DNA of 64,000 nt from Burkholderia sp. 4M9327F10. GTDB taxonomy: Bacteria; Pseudomonadota; Gammaproteobacteria; Burkholderiales; Burkholderiaceae. The position numbers were made by a program, and so were the translations under genes. Below are positions 34,385 through 42,805 of this stretch, piece by piece. Positions within the stretch are counted from its first letter, which is position 1. Every line of letters begins with the position of its first letter. Location of the stretch: the NCBI RefSeq assembly GCF_005503145.1, contig NZ_SCNV01000024.1, positions 53,255 to 117,254 of the forward strand, read 5' to 3'. The notes below the pieces were generated by a model. That model made no database searches. It saw only the letters and a list, made by a program, of their open reading frames with translations, and was not told the origin of the DNA.

Positions 34385-35797
34385 ATGTCGAGACTGATCT
34401 CTTCGCTGTTTTTGCTCCTTCTGGTGGCGCCGCTTGTCCTGTTCATGCGGCCCGGTTTCGCCGATGCGCCGCCGGCGATCCCACCCGAGGACGCGCCGCG
34501 CGCGCCGCTCAACGAACAGATCCTGAGCGTGCCGGTGGAAACCTCGCCGCCGGTGCGTCTGCAGGTGACGCTCTTCATGCCCTCGCACGGCGGGCCGTTT
34601 CCGCTGGTGCTGGTGAATCACGGCTCATCGCCGGTTCCGGCGAACGCGCCGCGCGTGGGCGACAACTTCATTCCCTACTATTTCCTGTCGCGCGGCTATG
34701 CGGTGGCGATGCCGATGATGCGCGGCTATGCCGGCTCCGGGGGCTATCAGCGGCCGCATGGCTGCGACGTCGCCGGGATCGGTCTTGACGCGGCGCGCGA
34801 CATCCGCAAGGTGCTCGATTACGTCAAGCAGTTGCCTGGCATCGACGCCTCGCAGATTATCGTCGCCGGCAAAAGCATGGGCGGATGGAACACGCTGGCG
34901 TTCGGCTCGCTCAATCCACCCGACGTCAAGGGGCTCCTGAGTTTTGCGGGTGGCGTCAAGGAGTCGGATTGCCGTAGCCCGGATGCGAGCCTGATCAGCG
35001 CGGCGGGACAATTCGGCGCACGAACCAAGCTGCGTTCGATCTGGTTCTTCGGCGAGAACGACCAGATCTTTTCCACTTCGACATGGCAAGGGATGTTCAG
35101 GCAGTACACCGCGGCGGGTGCCCGTGCCGAACTGGTGGACTACGGCGTGTTCCAGACGGATGCTCACGGGATGACGGCATCGGGCGCGGGCTTGCCGTTG
35201 TGGGTGCAGAAAGCGGACACGTTTCTCGCCGGCATCGGCATGCCGAGCCAGGAGGTCAATCCGGAGTACCTGCCGGAGCGCGCCCGCGCGGCGAGCGCGT
35301 ATGCGGACATCAACGACCTGAGCGCTGTGCCGTATATGAATGACAAGGAGCTCGACACGGTGTACCGGCGGTTTCTGGCGGCGCCGTTGCCGCGCGCCAT
35401 TGCCATCGGCTCGACGAATGCGGTCTCCGCTTCAGGCGGTTTCGATCCAGGTCTCTCGGCGCTCGATAAATGCTGGAAGCTGACGCGCTATTGCCAGATC
35501 TACGCGGTCGACAATACGGTTGTCTGGCCGCGGCTCGAAGGCGAGCCACCGGGCACCAGGTTCGCCGCGCTCGCTAACGTTGAGGCCGTTCCTTATCTGA
35601 ATGCGCAAGGTCGTCAGGCATACAAACGGTTTTTGGGCACGCGCAATCCGCGCGCATTTGCCATTGCCCCGGATGGAGCCTGGGGCGCGGGATCGGGTGT
35701 CGATCCGATCAACGATGCGCTGGTTGCGTGCGCCAACGGACACACCGGCTGCCAGCTCTATGCGGTGAATCGCGACGTGGTGTGGATGGGGAAGTGA
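34385..35797 (+). CDS. Exported alpha/beta hydrolase with duplicated C-terminal unit
   Basis: About 470 residues from the ATG at 34385, which begins a signal peptide (MSRLISSLFLLLLVAPLVLFMRPGFADA); the frame is open back to 34238, so the start is not certain. The first 300 residues look like a dienelactone-hydrolase-type alpha/beta hydrolase: VNHGSSPVP, MPMMRGYAGSGGYQ, nucleophile in VAGKSMGGWN, and a WFFGENDQIFS acid region. After that come two copies of a unit of about 70 residues, each starting VPYxN and ending QxYAV...VVW, with a Cys pair in each. Extracytoplasmic ester or peptide hydrolysis is plausible; the substrate is unknown. Confidence 0.78.
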   Translation: MSRLISSLFLLLLVAPLVLFMRPGFADAPPAIPPEDAPRAPLNEQILSVPVETSPPVRLQVTLFMPSHGGPFPLVLVNHGSSPVPANAPRVGDNFIPYYFLSRGYAVAMPMMRGYAGSGGYQRPHGCDVAGIGLDAARDIRKVLDYVKQLPGIDASQIIVAGKSMGGWNTLAFGSLNPPDVKGLLSFAGGVKESDCRSPDASLISAAGQFGARTKLRSIWFFGENDQIFSTSTWQGMFRQYTAAGARAELVDYGVFQTDAHGMTASGAGLPLWVQKADTFLAGIGMPSQEVNPEYLPERARAASAYADINDLSAVPYMNDKELDTVYRRFLAAPLPRAIAIGSTNAVSASGGFDPGLSALDKCWKLTRYCQIYAVDNTVVWPRLEGEPPGTRFAALANVEAVPYLNAQGRQAYKRFLGTRNPRAFAIAPDGAWGAGSGVDPINDALVACANGHTGCQLYAVNRDVVWMGK

Positions 35798-36005
35798 GCG
35801 GGTTTGTGCGTCGCAAAAGACCACGGGTCGTAAGTGCTTCACGAGGATTCCGAACGGTTTCCAAAAAGTTGAATGCTGCGTACCGGTATTGCGAAATCAT
35901 GAGGTAAATTTGGGTAGCACGGCACCGGATGACTTCGTTTTTCCGGTCATTGTTTCGCGGTTTTATCCTCGTCGATTTTTTGCTTGATGCTGCGCCGATG
36001 CTTCC

Positions 36006-36035
36006 TTGACAAACGCGTACCGCGTCTCCTATTTT
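36006..36035 (+). promoter_or_regulatory. Sigma-70 promoter of the S10 peptidase gene
   Basis: A perfect TTGACA box (36006-36011) and TATTTT (36030-36035) are separated by 18 bases. The next rightward gene starts at 36299, which implies a long untranslated leader. Confidence 0.55.
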
Positions 36036-36117
36036 TCATCTGCAGTCCGAACGCGACGATTCAACTAAACGATATCGCCACCCATGTGAGCGGATTATCC
36101 AATCTGAATAAACAGGA

Positions 36118-36135
36118 ATGCTAATGATTTAGCAT
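36118..36135 (+). promoter_or_regulatory. 18-base palindrome in the leader
   Basis: ATGCTAA (36118-36124) and TTAGCAT (36129-36135) form a perfect inverted repeat around TGAT, about 85 bases downstream of the promoter. It may be an operator or an RNA hairpin in the leader. Confidence 0.4.
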
Positions 36136-36298
36136 GACTGCTCGAATCTATGCCCGTTGAATCAACTTGGCTCTCAACCGCTGTCTGATCCGATCCACGG
36201 CAATCCCCGGCAATCCGTATGAACACGGCTCCGACGGATTCTCTTCGACGATAGCGGCCTTTGTGAAACGGTAGCTGAACCCACCACCGAGGATAGAG

Positions 36299-38155
36299 AT
36301 GAAACGAGATGAGGGTCTTGCCGGCAAGCGCCGGCGCGACCGGCGCTGCTTGCCGGTATTAGGGGCTGTGGCGCTCGTGACTGCGCTGCTCGGCGGATGC
36401 GGAGGAGGCGACGGCGGTTCGGTGGCCGGCACCGCTGCCAATGCGCAGCAGACGGCGGCGAACCAGCAGGCCACGGCCCTGTCGCAAGCCCAGACACAGT
36501 CGACGGCACAGACACAATCGCAAGCGCAGACGCCAGCCGCCAATCAGCCCTACGTTGACCCGGTCGCCTATTCGACCAACGCAACCGACGGTCTCGCCGC
36601 GTCACAGGTCGCGGAGAAGGCGGCCATCATGCACTACCAATGGTCGTTGGGCCGTACGCCGGTCAATTACACGACCACCACGGGACATTTGACCGCCATG
36701 GACTCCAGCGGCAATCCTGAAGCCACGATGTCCTATGTCGCGTACACGGCGCCGGGCGCCGGCGGTGCGCCGCGGCCGGTCACCTTTGTCTATAACGGCG
36801 GCCCGGGATCGTCTTCGATATGGCTGCGGCTGGGATCATTTGCGCCCACGCGAGTCGCCACCCCCGATCCGCTGTTTGGAAACTGGCCGAATTACCCGCT
36901 CGTCGACAACAAGGACAGCCTGATCGATACCACGGATCTGGTGTATATCGACCCTCCGGGTACCGGACTATCCGAGGCGATTCTGCCCAACACGAACCAG
37001 AGTTTCTGGAGCACGGACGCGGACGTCAACATCATGCGGGATTTTATCGAGCGCTATGTGACGGTGAATAACCGCAGCAGTTCGCCGCTCTATCTGTATG
37101 GCGAGTCGTACGGCACGCCGCGCACCGACATGCTGGCACTCGCGCTGGAATCCGCGGGCGTGCATCTGACCGGTATCGTGCTGCAGTCGTCCATCCTGAA
37201 CTACTTTGCCGACGCGATCGAGGCGGTCGCCATTACCGACTCCACGAGTGCGCTTGCACTCGATACGGACACGCTGGCGGGCTACTTCCCCGGCTATGCG
37301 GAAGTCGCGGCCTACTACAACCAGGCATCGCCGACGCCGCTCAATCAGGACCTTTACGCGCTGCAGACCAGTCTGTTCGTCACGGACCAGTACCAGCGGT
37401 TGAGGCGTTTTTCGCAATCCTGGGTACTGAGCCAGCTTGGCATTCCGGATGCCCTGGGCACACCGGTGTTCCCCCGTCCATCCACACTGCAGGACTGGAC
37501 ATTGCCTTCCGGCCTGACCTTGCAGGCGCTGCAAGGCTACTTCAACACCAATCCTTTCTCGACCAGCCTGCTTCCCGGCACGACGATAGGCCGGTACGAC
37601 GGACGCGTGTCGTTGCCGAATTCGGATCCGCGTCTGCAGAGCGATTCCGATCCGTCGGACATTCTGATCTCGCAACCGTTCACGACGGCGCTCGCGACGC
37701 AGTTGCCGGACTATCTTGGGTATTCGGCGCCGAACGCGACGTATGTGCCGTTGAACGACAACATCATCGAGGTGTGGAATTTCGCGCATGACGGGCAGCC
37801 TCTGCCCGATACGATTCCCGATCTGTTAGGTGCACTGACATTGAACCCGAAGCTCAGGGTGCTCTCCGAAAACGGCTTTCATGATCTGGCTACGCCGTTC
37901 TTCAATACCGAGAAGCAACTGGCGCGCTTGCAGACGGTGCCTGGATTGAACCCGGACCTGCAGGTCAACTTCTTTCAGGGCGGGCATATGATCTATCTGG
38001 ATGACGTCGCCCGGCCGGCGATGAAACGGGATCTGGTGCGCTTTTACCGGGGCACGCCGCTTCCGGACGCGCTGGCGCTGTGGACGCTGCCCCCGCCCTG
38101 GAGCGACGAAAGCCCGGCCAGCCAGCCGACCGCTACGGCGCAGGCGGCGCCGTGA
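36299..38155 (+). CDS. Serine carboxypeptidase (S10 family) lipoprotein
   Basis: Protein of 618 residues. The lipobox LLGGC places the lipid on Cys34; a Gln/Ala/Thr-rich linker of about 45 residues follows. The catalytic domain shows FVYNGGPGSSS (about 163-173), DPPGTGLSEA, the nucleophile Ser270 in YGESYGT, Asp529 in NGFHDLATPF and His563 in QGGHMIYLDD, a full Ser-Asp-His set for family S10. These enzymes remove C-terminal residues and work best at acidic pH; here action at the envelope surface or in the periplasm is expected. An EF-hand-like protein gene lies 44 bases downstream and may be co-transcribed. Confidence 0.9.
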   Translation: MKRDEGLAGKRRRDRRCLPVLGAVALVTALLGGCGGGDGGSVAGTAANAQQTAANQQATALSQAQTQSTAQTQSQAQTPAANQPYVDPVAYSTNATDGLAASQVAEKAAIMHYQWSLGRTPVNYTTTTGHLTAMDSSGNPEATMSYVAYTAPGAGGAPRPVTFVYNGGPGSSSIWLRLGSFAPTRVATPDPLFGNWPNYPLVDNKDSLIDTTDLVYIDPPGTGLSEAILPNTNQSFWSTDADVNIMRDFIERYVTVNNRSSSPLYLYGESYGTPRTDMLALALESAGVHLTGIVLQSSILNYFADAIEAVAITDSTSALALDTDTLAGYFPGYAEVAAYYNQASPTPLNQDLYALQTSLFVTDQYQRLRRFSQSWVLSQLGIPDALGTPVFPRPSTLQDWTLPSGLTLQALQGYFNTNPFSTSLLPGTTIGRYDGRVSLPNSDPRLQSDSDPSDILISQPFTTALATQLPDYLGYSAPNATYVPLNDNIIEVWNFAHDGQPLPDTIPDLLGALTLNPKLRVLSENGFHDLATPFFNTEKQLARLQTVPGLNPDLQVNFFQGGHMIYLDDVARPAMKRDLVRFYRGTPLPDALALWTLPPPWSDESPASQPTATAQAAP

Positions 38156-38199
38156 CCGATACCATGTGATGCGTTGGCGGTACTCCATTCACTTGAACA

Positions 38200-38604
38200 A
38201 TGCGAGTCATCATGTCTCTTTTCGATATGTTGCGACGTATTTCTCCGTTGATCGTGCTGGGCTGCCTGATCGGCAGCGCGCATGCACTGCCGCCTCAGGC
38301 GGTGGCGCCCGCGACGCTGCCTAACGGAGCCCGTGGCGTCGACGGCCCGTTCTTTCCGCAAAACCGCGCGGCACCTGTTACGCCTTCGACCGGTTCGACG
38401 CTTCAGCAGCAGGCCCAGCAGCGGCTTGAAGCGCGCCTGGGCGGCAATACGGCGCTCAGCAACGGCGCGGCCGTGACCAAAGCCCAGGCGCAGGCCGACG
38501 GGCTCGGTTATGTGGCCAAGCACTTCGATCAGATCGATACCAGCCACAAGGGCAGTGTGACCATGAGCGACGTCAGGCAGTATCTTCAGCAACAGGGCCG
38601 GTAG
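38200..38604 (+). CDS. Small exported EF-hand-like protein
   Basis: Protein of 134 residues (ATG at 38200 or 38212, neither with a clear ribosome site). A signal peptide (ISPLIVLGCLIGSAHA) precedes a Gln/Ala-rich middle. The C terminus FDQIDTSHKGSVTMSDVRQYL has the form of one EF-hand loop (D-x-S-x-K-x-S...D), weaker than canonical because position 5 is Lys. Calcium binding is therefore uncertain. It follows the S10 peptidase and could be its exported partner. Confidence 0.7.
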   Translation: MRVIMSLFDMLRRISPLIVLGCLIGSAHALPPQAVAPATLPNGARGVDGPFFPQNRAAPVTPSTGSTLQQQAQQRLEARLGGNTALSNGAAVTKAQAQADGLGYVAKHFDQIDTSHKGSVTMSDVRQYLQQQGR

Positions 38605-38792
38605 CGAATCGGCCTTGCCCACGCGGCGAGCAGAAGTTCGACTGCCATGACCCTGCCGCGAGCCTGCTCGTAGCGGACTCCTGCACTCGCTGACCGGCGC
38701 CGGGGCGCCGCCGCATCATGGCGCCCAAGCGCCCCAAACCCTTGTGCCGGCGGCTTATCACGAGGACGCATATTCTTCGAAAACTTGATGCT

Positions 38793-38821
38793 TTGTAGAT
38801 CCAGGGGCCGTTTGCTACAGT
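38793..38821 (+). promoter_or_regulatory. Possible promoter of the cystine-type ABC operon
   Basis: TTGTAG (38793-38798) and TACAGT (38816-38821) are 17 bases apart and lie 75 bases before the binding-protein gene. The match is moderate. The rest of the gap 38605-38896 shows no gene. Confidence 0.3.
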
Positions 38822-38896
38822 CCGCCCACTCAACCGGGGCGGCTGGTCAGGCAGCAGCGGTATCTTCATACAATAACTTCTACGGAGCATCCTTTC

Positions 38897-39676
38897 ATGA
38901 AATCGATTCGTTCAATCCTGTTGATCGCCTTGCTGCAAGCCGCGGCGCTCACTCCGGCATTCGCTGGGGACGAGCTCAACCAGATCAAGGCAGCGGGCGT
39001 TTTCAAGGTCGGCACTGAAGGCACTTACGCGCCGTTCACGTATCACGACGAGTCGGGCAAGCTGACCGGCTTCGACGTGGAAATCGCCACCGCGATCGCG
39101 CAGCGTCTCGGCGTGAAGCCTGAGTTTGTCGAAGGCAAATGGGATGGCCTGATTGCCGGCCTCGACGTGAACCGCTATGACGCGGTCATCAACGAAGTCG
39201 CGGTAACCGATGCACGCAAGCTCAAATACGACTTCTCGACCCCGTACATTACCTCGCATGCGGCGCTGATCGTGCGCTCGGACAACACCACCATCAAGTC
39301 TTTCGACGACCTGAAGGGCAAGAAGTCGGCCAACACCCTGACCAGCAATTTCGGCCACATCGCCAAGGACCACGGCGCGGATGTGGTGCCTGTGCAGGGC
39401 TTTAACGAGTCGATCGATCTGCTGACCTCGGGCCGCGTTGATGCGACGGTCAACGATTCGCTGTCGTTCCTCGACTTCAAGAAGCACAAGCCCGACGCGC
39501 AGGTGAAGATCGTCGCGCTCGACAATGCTTCGGACAGCGACAAGTCGGCCGTGCTGCTGCGCAAGGGCGACCCGGAGCTGGTGGCGGCAATCGACAAGGC
39601 GCTCGCCGATATCAAGGCGGACGGCACCTACGCGAAGATCTCGCAGAAGTATTTCGGCAAGGACGTCTCCCAGTAA
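38897..39676 (+). CDS. ABC transporter substrate-binding protein, cystine type
   Basis: Periplasmic binding protein of 259 residues with signal peptide MKSIRSILLIALLQAAALTPAFA. The mature part is close in layout to E. coli FliY/TcyJ: VGTEGTYAPFTYHDESGKLTGFDVE, KWDGLIAGLDVNRYDAVINEVAVTD, YDFSTPYI, and DLKGKKSANTLTSNF. This suggests cystine or a related sulfur amino acid as ligand, though other polar amino acids are possible. A matching permease and ATPase gene follow directly, and a sulfur-type monooxygenase gene lies further downstream. Confidence 0.88.
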   Translation: MKSIRSILLIALLQAAALTPAFAGDELNQIKAAGVFKVGTEGTYAPFTYHDESGKLTGFDVEIATAIAQRLGVKPEFVEGKWDGLIAGLDVNRYDAVINEVAVTDARKLKYDFSTPYITSHAALIVRSDNTTIKSFDDLKGKKSANTLTSNFGHIAKDHGADVVPVQGFNESIDLLTSGRVDATVNDSLSFLDFKKHKPDAQVKIVALDNASDSDKSAVLLRKGDPELVAAIDKALADIKADGTYAKISQKYFGKDVSQ

Positions 39677-39696
39677 GCGCGGGATAGGTTCGAATC

Positions 39697-40377
39697 ATGC
39701 CAGCCTGGTTGCATCTGATGGCGCAGTCGCTGTGGCCCCTCGTTTACGCGGGGCTTGTGTTCACTGTGCCGCTCACCCTCGCTTCGTTCGCGCTCGGCCT
39801 GCTGCTGGCGTTTGCGGCCGCGCTGATCCGCCTGTTCGGCCCGCGCTGGGCGGTGGCGATCGTGCGCTTCTATGTCTGGCTGATCCGCGGTTCGCCCTTG
39901 CTGGTGCAACTGTTCGTGATCTTCTATGGCCTGCCGAACGTGGGGATCGTGCTCGATCCGTTGACGGCGGCCATCATCGGCTTCTCGCTCAATGTCGGGG
40001 CGTACAACTCCGAAGTGATCCGCGGCGTGATCGAGTCGATCCCGAAAGGGCAGTGGGAGGCGGCGTATTCGATGGGGATGACGCGCGGCGAAGCATTGCG
40101 CCGCGCCATCCTTCCGCAGGCGGCACGGGTGGCGTTGCCGCCCTTGTCGAACTCGTTTATTTCGCTCGTCAAGGACACCTCGCTTGCGGCCGTGCTGACC
40201 GTACCCGAAGTGTTTCAGGCCGCCCAGCGGATTGCCTCGGTGACCTATGAGCCGCTGATTCTCTATACGGAGGCGGCGCTGGTCTATCTGGTGCTCAGTT
40301 CAGTGTTGTCGTCGGCGCAGGTCAGGCTCGAGCAACGCTTCGGCCGTCACGCGCTTTTCCAGGCGGGCAACGCATGA
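39697..40377 (+). CDS. Amino-acid ABC transporter permease (TcyL type)
   Basis: Inner-membrane protein of 226 residues with about five membrane helices. The EAA-type loop GQWEAAYSMGMTRGEALRRAILPQAARVALPP (about 110-140) contacts the ATPase. FVWLIRGSPLLVQLFVIFYGLP-type sequence near residue 60 is typical of HisM/YecS permeases. It starts 20 bases after the binding-protein gene and overlaps the ATPase gene by four bases. Confidence 0.92.
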   Translation: MPAWLHLMAQSLWPLVYAGLVFTVPLTLASFALGLLLAFAAALIRLFGPRWAVAIVRFYVWLIRGSPLLVQLFVIFYGLPNVGIVLDPLTAAIIGFSLNVGAYNSEVIRGVIESIPKGQWEAAYSMGMTRGEALRRAILPQAARVALPPLSNSFISLVKDTSLAAVLTVPEVFQAAQRIASVTYEPLILYTEAALVYLVLSSVLSSAQVRLEQRFGRHALFQAGNA

Positions 40378-41141
40378 TCAAGCTGGAAAAAATCGAGAAG
40401 TTCTTTGGCGAACATCGGGTGTTGAGCGCGGTGGATCTGACGCTCGCGCCGGGCAACGTCACCGCCTTGATCGGTCCGTCTGGCAGCGGCAAGAGTACGT
40501 TGTTGCGCTGCGTGAACCTGCTGGAGATACCCGAAGGCGGTTCGCTCGAACTCGGTACGCAGCGGCTCGAGTTCAGCCGCGAGCACAAGCCCGCACGCGA
40601 CGCGGTGCTGGCGATCCGGCGCCGCACCGGCATGGTGTTTCAGAACTTCCAGTTGTTCCCGCATCTGACGGTCGAGCAGAACGTGATGGAAGGGCTGCTG
40701 ACCGTGCAGAAGTGGGACAAGGCACGGGCCCGCGAACGCGCGCATGAACTGCTGACGAAGGTCGGCATCGCTCAGAAGGCGGATGCCTGGCCGGTCACGC
40801 TCTCCGGCGGCCAGCAACAGCGTGTAGCGATTGCACGCGCGCTCGCGCCTTCGCCGGAGGTGTTGCTGTGCGACGAACCGACCTCGGCGCTCGATCCGGG
40901 ACTCGCCGCCGAAGTGGTCGAGGTGCTCAGGCAGCTTGCCAGCGAAGGCATGACGATGCTGATGGCGACGCACGATCTGCGTCTTGCCGCGACGATTGCG
41001 CGCGACGTCGTGTTTCTGAACAACGGCGCGGTGGTGGAGGCGGGGGCGTCGCGGCAGATCTTTACGCAGCCGCGCGAAGCTCAGACCGCGCGTTTTGTGT
41101 CGACGCTGACGCAGCATTTGCCGGATGCGTGGGTCGAGTGA
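40374..41141 (+). CDS. Amino-acid ABC transporter ATPase (TcyN type)
   Basis: ATPase of 255 residues. Walker A GPSGSGKS at 34-41, Q-loop FQNFQLFPHLTV, signature LSGGQQQR, Walker B VLLCDEPTSALDP and the switch His in MATHDLR are all present. It completes the cystine-type importer with the two preceding genes (ATGA overlap with the permease). Confidence 0.95.
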   Translation: MIKLEKIEKFFGEHRVLSAVDLTLAPGNVTALIGPSGSGKSTLLRCVNLLEIPEGGSLELGTQRLEFSREHKPARDAVLAIRRRTGMVFQNFQLFPHLTVEQNVMEGLLTVQKWDKARARERAHELLTKVGIAQKADAWPVTLSGGQQQRVAIARALAPSPEVLLCDEPTSALDPGLAAEVVEVLRQLASEGMTMLMATHDLRLAATIARDVVFLNNGAVVEAGASRQIFTQPREAQTARFVSTLTQHLPDAWVE

Positions 41142-41431
41142 CGAAGTAAAGGGTGACGCTGCCCCGCGACAACCCCGCGAGGATTGGCCGAACGGCGCAG
41201 CGGCCGCCTCCGTTCGAGCATCGCTGTAAACGCGATATCGAAAGCGGGAAATCTTGTTTGTGACTCATGCCACGCTTCGCTAGCATCCATCGGGTAGCCG
41301 CGTGCCGGCCGCACGTTTGAACGTGCGCGCTTGCATGCCCGCCATCGAGCCGCTCGAATTCATCGGGGTTTCCTGCTTACGCAAACTGCGCTGGATTCGG
41401 CTCGCGCTCATCCGCACCTTCACCGCCCGAT

Positions 41432-42805
41432 ATGTCCAGCCTACCCGTATCTGCCATTCCCGAACCCATTGACGGCGTGACCCGCCAACTCGCACGCGCG
41501 ATTGCCGCTTCGGCGCCTCTCGCGGACGCCGCGGCGATTGCCGCCGCGCGCCGCGGCGTGCTCGATTTTCTTGCCGCAGCCTTCGCGGGCGCCGACGATG
41601 CGGGCTATCGCAAACTGCTGGCGGTAACAGGCCCCGGCAGCCGCGGCGAGGCCGCCGTGATCGGCTACCCGGCCGGCGTCAATGCGCTCGATGCCGCCTT
41701 GCTCAACGGCTACGCCGGCCACGCGCTGGACTACGACGACGTGCATAGCAGCGTGCGCGGCCATCCGGGCACGGTGCTGTTGCCCGCACTGTTTGCGCTG
41801 GCGCAGAGCCGGCGCAGCAGCGCGAGCGAATTGCTGGCCGCCTACGTGGTGGGCGTCGAAACGATGGCGCGCCTCGGTCTTGCGCTGGGCAGCCGTCACT
41901 ACGAGCAGGGCTTTCACAACACCGCGACGCTCGGCACGCTGGGCGCCGCGGCGGCTGCGGCGTTTCTGCTGCGGCTCGATGAGGCCGCGATAGAAAACGC
42001 TCTGGGCCTCGCCGCCACGCAATCGGCCGGTCTGCGCCTGCAGTTCGGCAGCGAGGCAAAGCCGCTGCACGCCGGACAGGCCGCGCGAGCCGGACTGTTT
42101 GCCGCACAGCTTGCGGCCGCGGGCTTGCAGGGCTCGCGAGGCGCGCTCGACGGCCCGACCGGCTTCTTCGGCGTATTCGGCGCCGGCGCGGCGCAGCCCG
42201 AGCGCGTGCTGCAAGGCTGGGGCGCGCCCTGGCAGATCGTCACACCCGGTTTGTACTTCAAGCCGTGGCCTTGCTGCACGGCCACGCACTACGCCTTGCA
42301 TGCGGCGCTGACATTGCGCCGTGCACATGACCTGACACCGCACGAGATCGAGCACGTGCTCGTGACCTTTCCGCCCGGCGGCGATACCCCGCTATTGAGC
42401 CATGCGCCCGCCACCGGCCTCGAAGCTCGCTTTAGCGTGGAGTACGCGTTGGCCGCCGCCTTGACCGACGGCGCGGCCGGCGTCGCCACCTTCGCCGACG
42501 TGCCGGTGCGCGCGGAACTGGCGACGCTCGCCGCACGCGTCTCGCGCACGCACGACGAGAGCGCGCCGCGTGCCTCGACCGATCCGTCGACGCGCTTCTC
42601 CGCCGTGACGATCACGTTGAAAAACGGCACGGTGCTAAGCCACAAGACCGACCGTCTCTACAGTGCTGAAGACCTGCAGGCCAAATTCGCGGATGCGGTC
42701 GATCAGCACGCCGGCTTCGCCACGCTGCCCGCGCTCGTCGAGACGATGCAGAGCGCGGACGATCTCGCCATCATTTTTCAGTCCTTCGCCAAGATCAAAG
42801 CATGA
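41432..42805 (+). CDS. MmgE/PrpD family protein
   Basis: Protein of 457 residues. MmgE/PrpD features are NGYAGHALDYDDVHSSVRGHPGTVLLPALFALA around residues 90-125, YEQGFHNTATLGTLGAAAAAAFLL and KPWPCCTATHYALHAAL. The family includes 2-methylcitrate dehydratase and cis-aconitate decarboxylase. Here it overlaps the next gene, a flavin monooxygenase, by four bases, so it probably acts on a small polycarboxylate or thio-acid made in the same pathway. No methylcitrate genes are nearby, so propionate metabolism is unlikely. The preceding 290 bases hold no gene. Confidence 0.88.
   Translation: MSSLPVSAIPEPIDGVTRQLARAIAASAPLADAAAIAAARRGVLDFLAAAFAGADDAGYRKLLAVTGPGSRGEAAVIGYPAGVNALDAALLNGYAGHALDYDDVHSSVRGHPGTVLLPALFALAQSRRSSASELLAAYVVGVETMARLGLALGSRHYEQGFHNTATLGTLGAAAAAAFLLRLDEAAIENALGLAATQSAGLRLQFGSEAKPLHAGQAARAGLFAAQLAAAGLQGSRGALDGPTGFFGVFGAGAAQPERVLQGWGAPWQIVTPGLYFKPWPCCTATHYALHAALTLRRAHDLTPHEIEHVLVTFPPGGDTPLLSHAPATGLEARFSVEYALAAALTDGAAGVATFADVPVRAELATLAARVSRTHDESAPRASTDPSTRFSAVTITLKNGTVLSHKTDRLYSAEDLQAKFADAVDQHAGFATLPALVETMQSADDLAIIFQSFAKIKA

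Larger units (their letters stand above)
35798..36298. other. Intergenic region with promoter for the S10 peptidase gene
   Basis: No coding region is supported in these 501 bases, which are clearly less GC-rich than their surroundings. They hold a promoter at 36006-36035, an 18-base palindrome at 36118-36135 and a leader of roughly 255 bases before the peptidase start. Confidence 0.6.
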
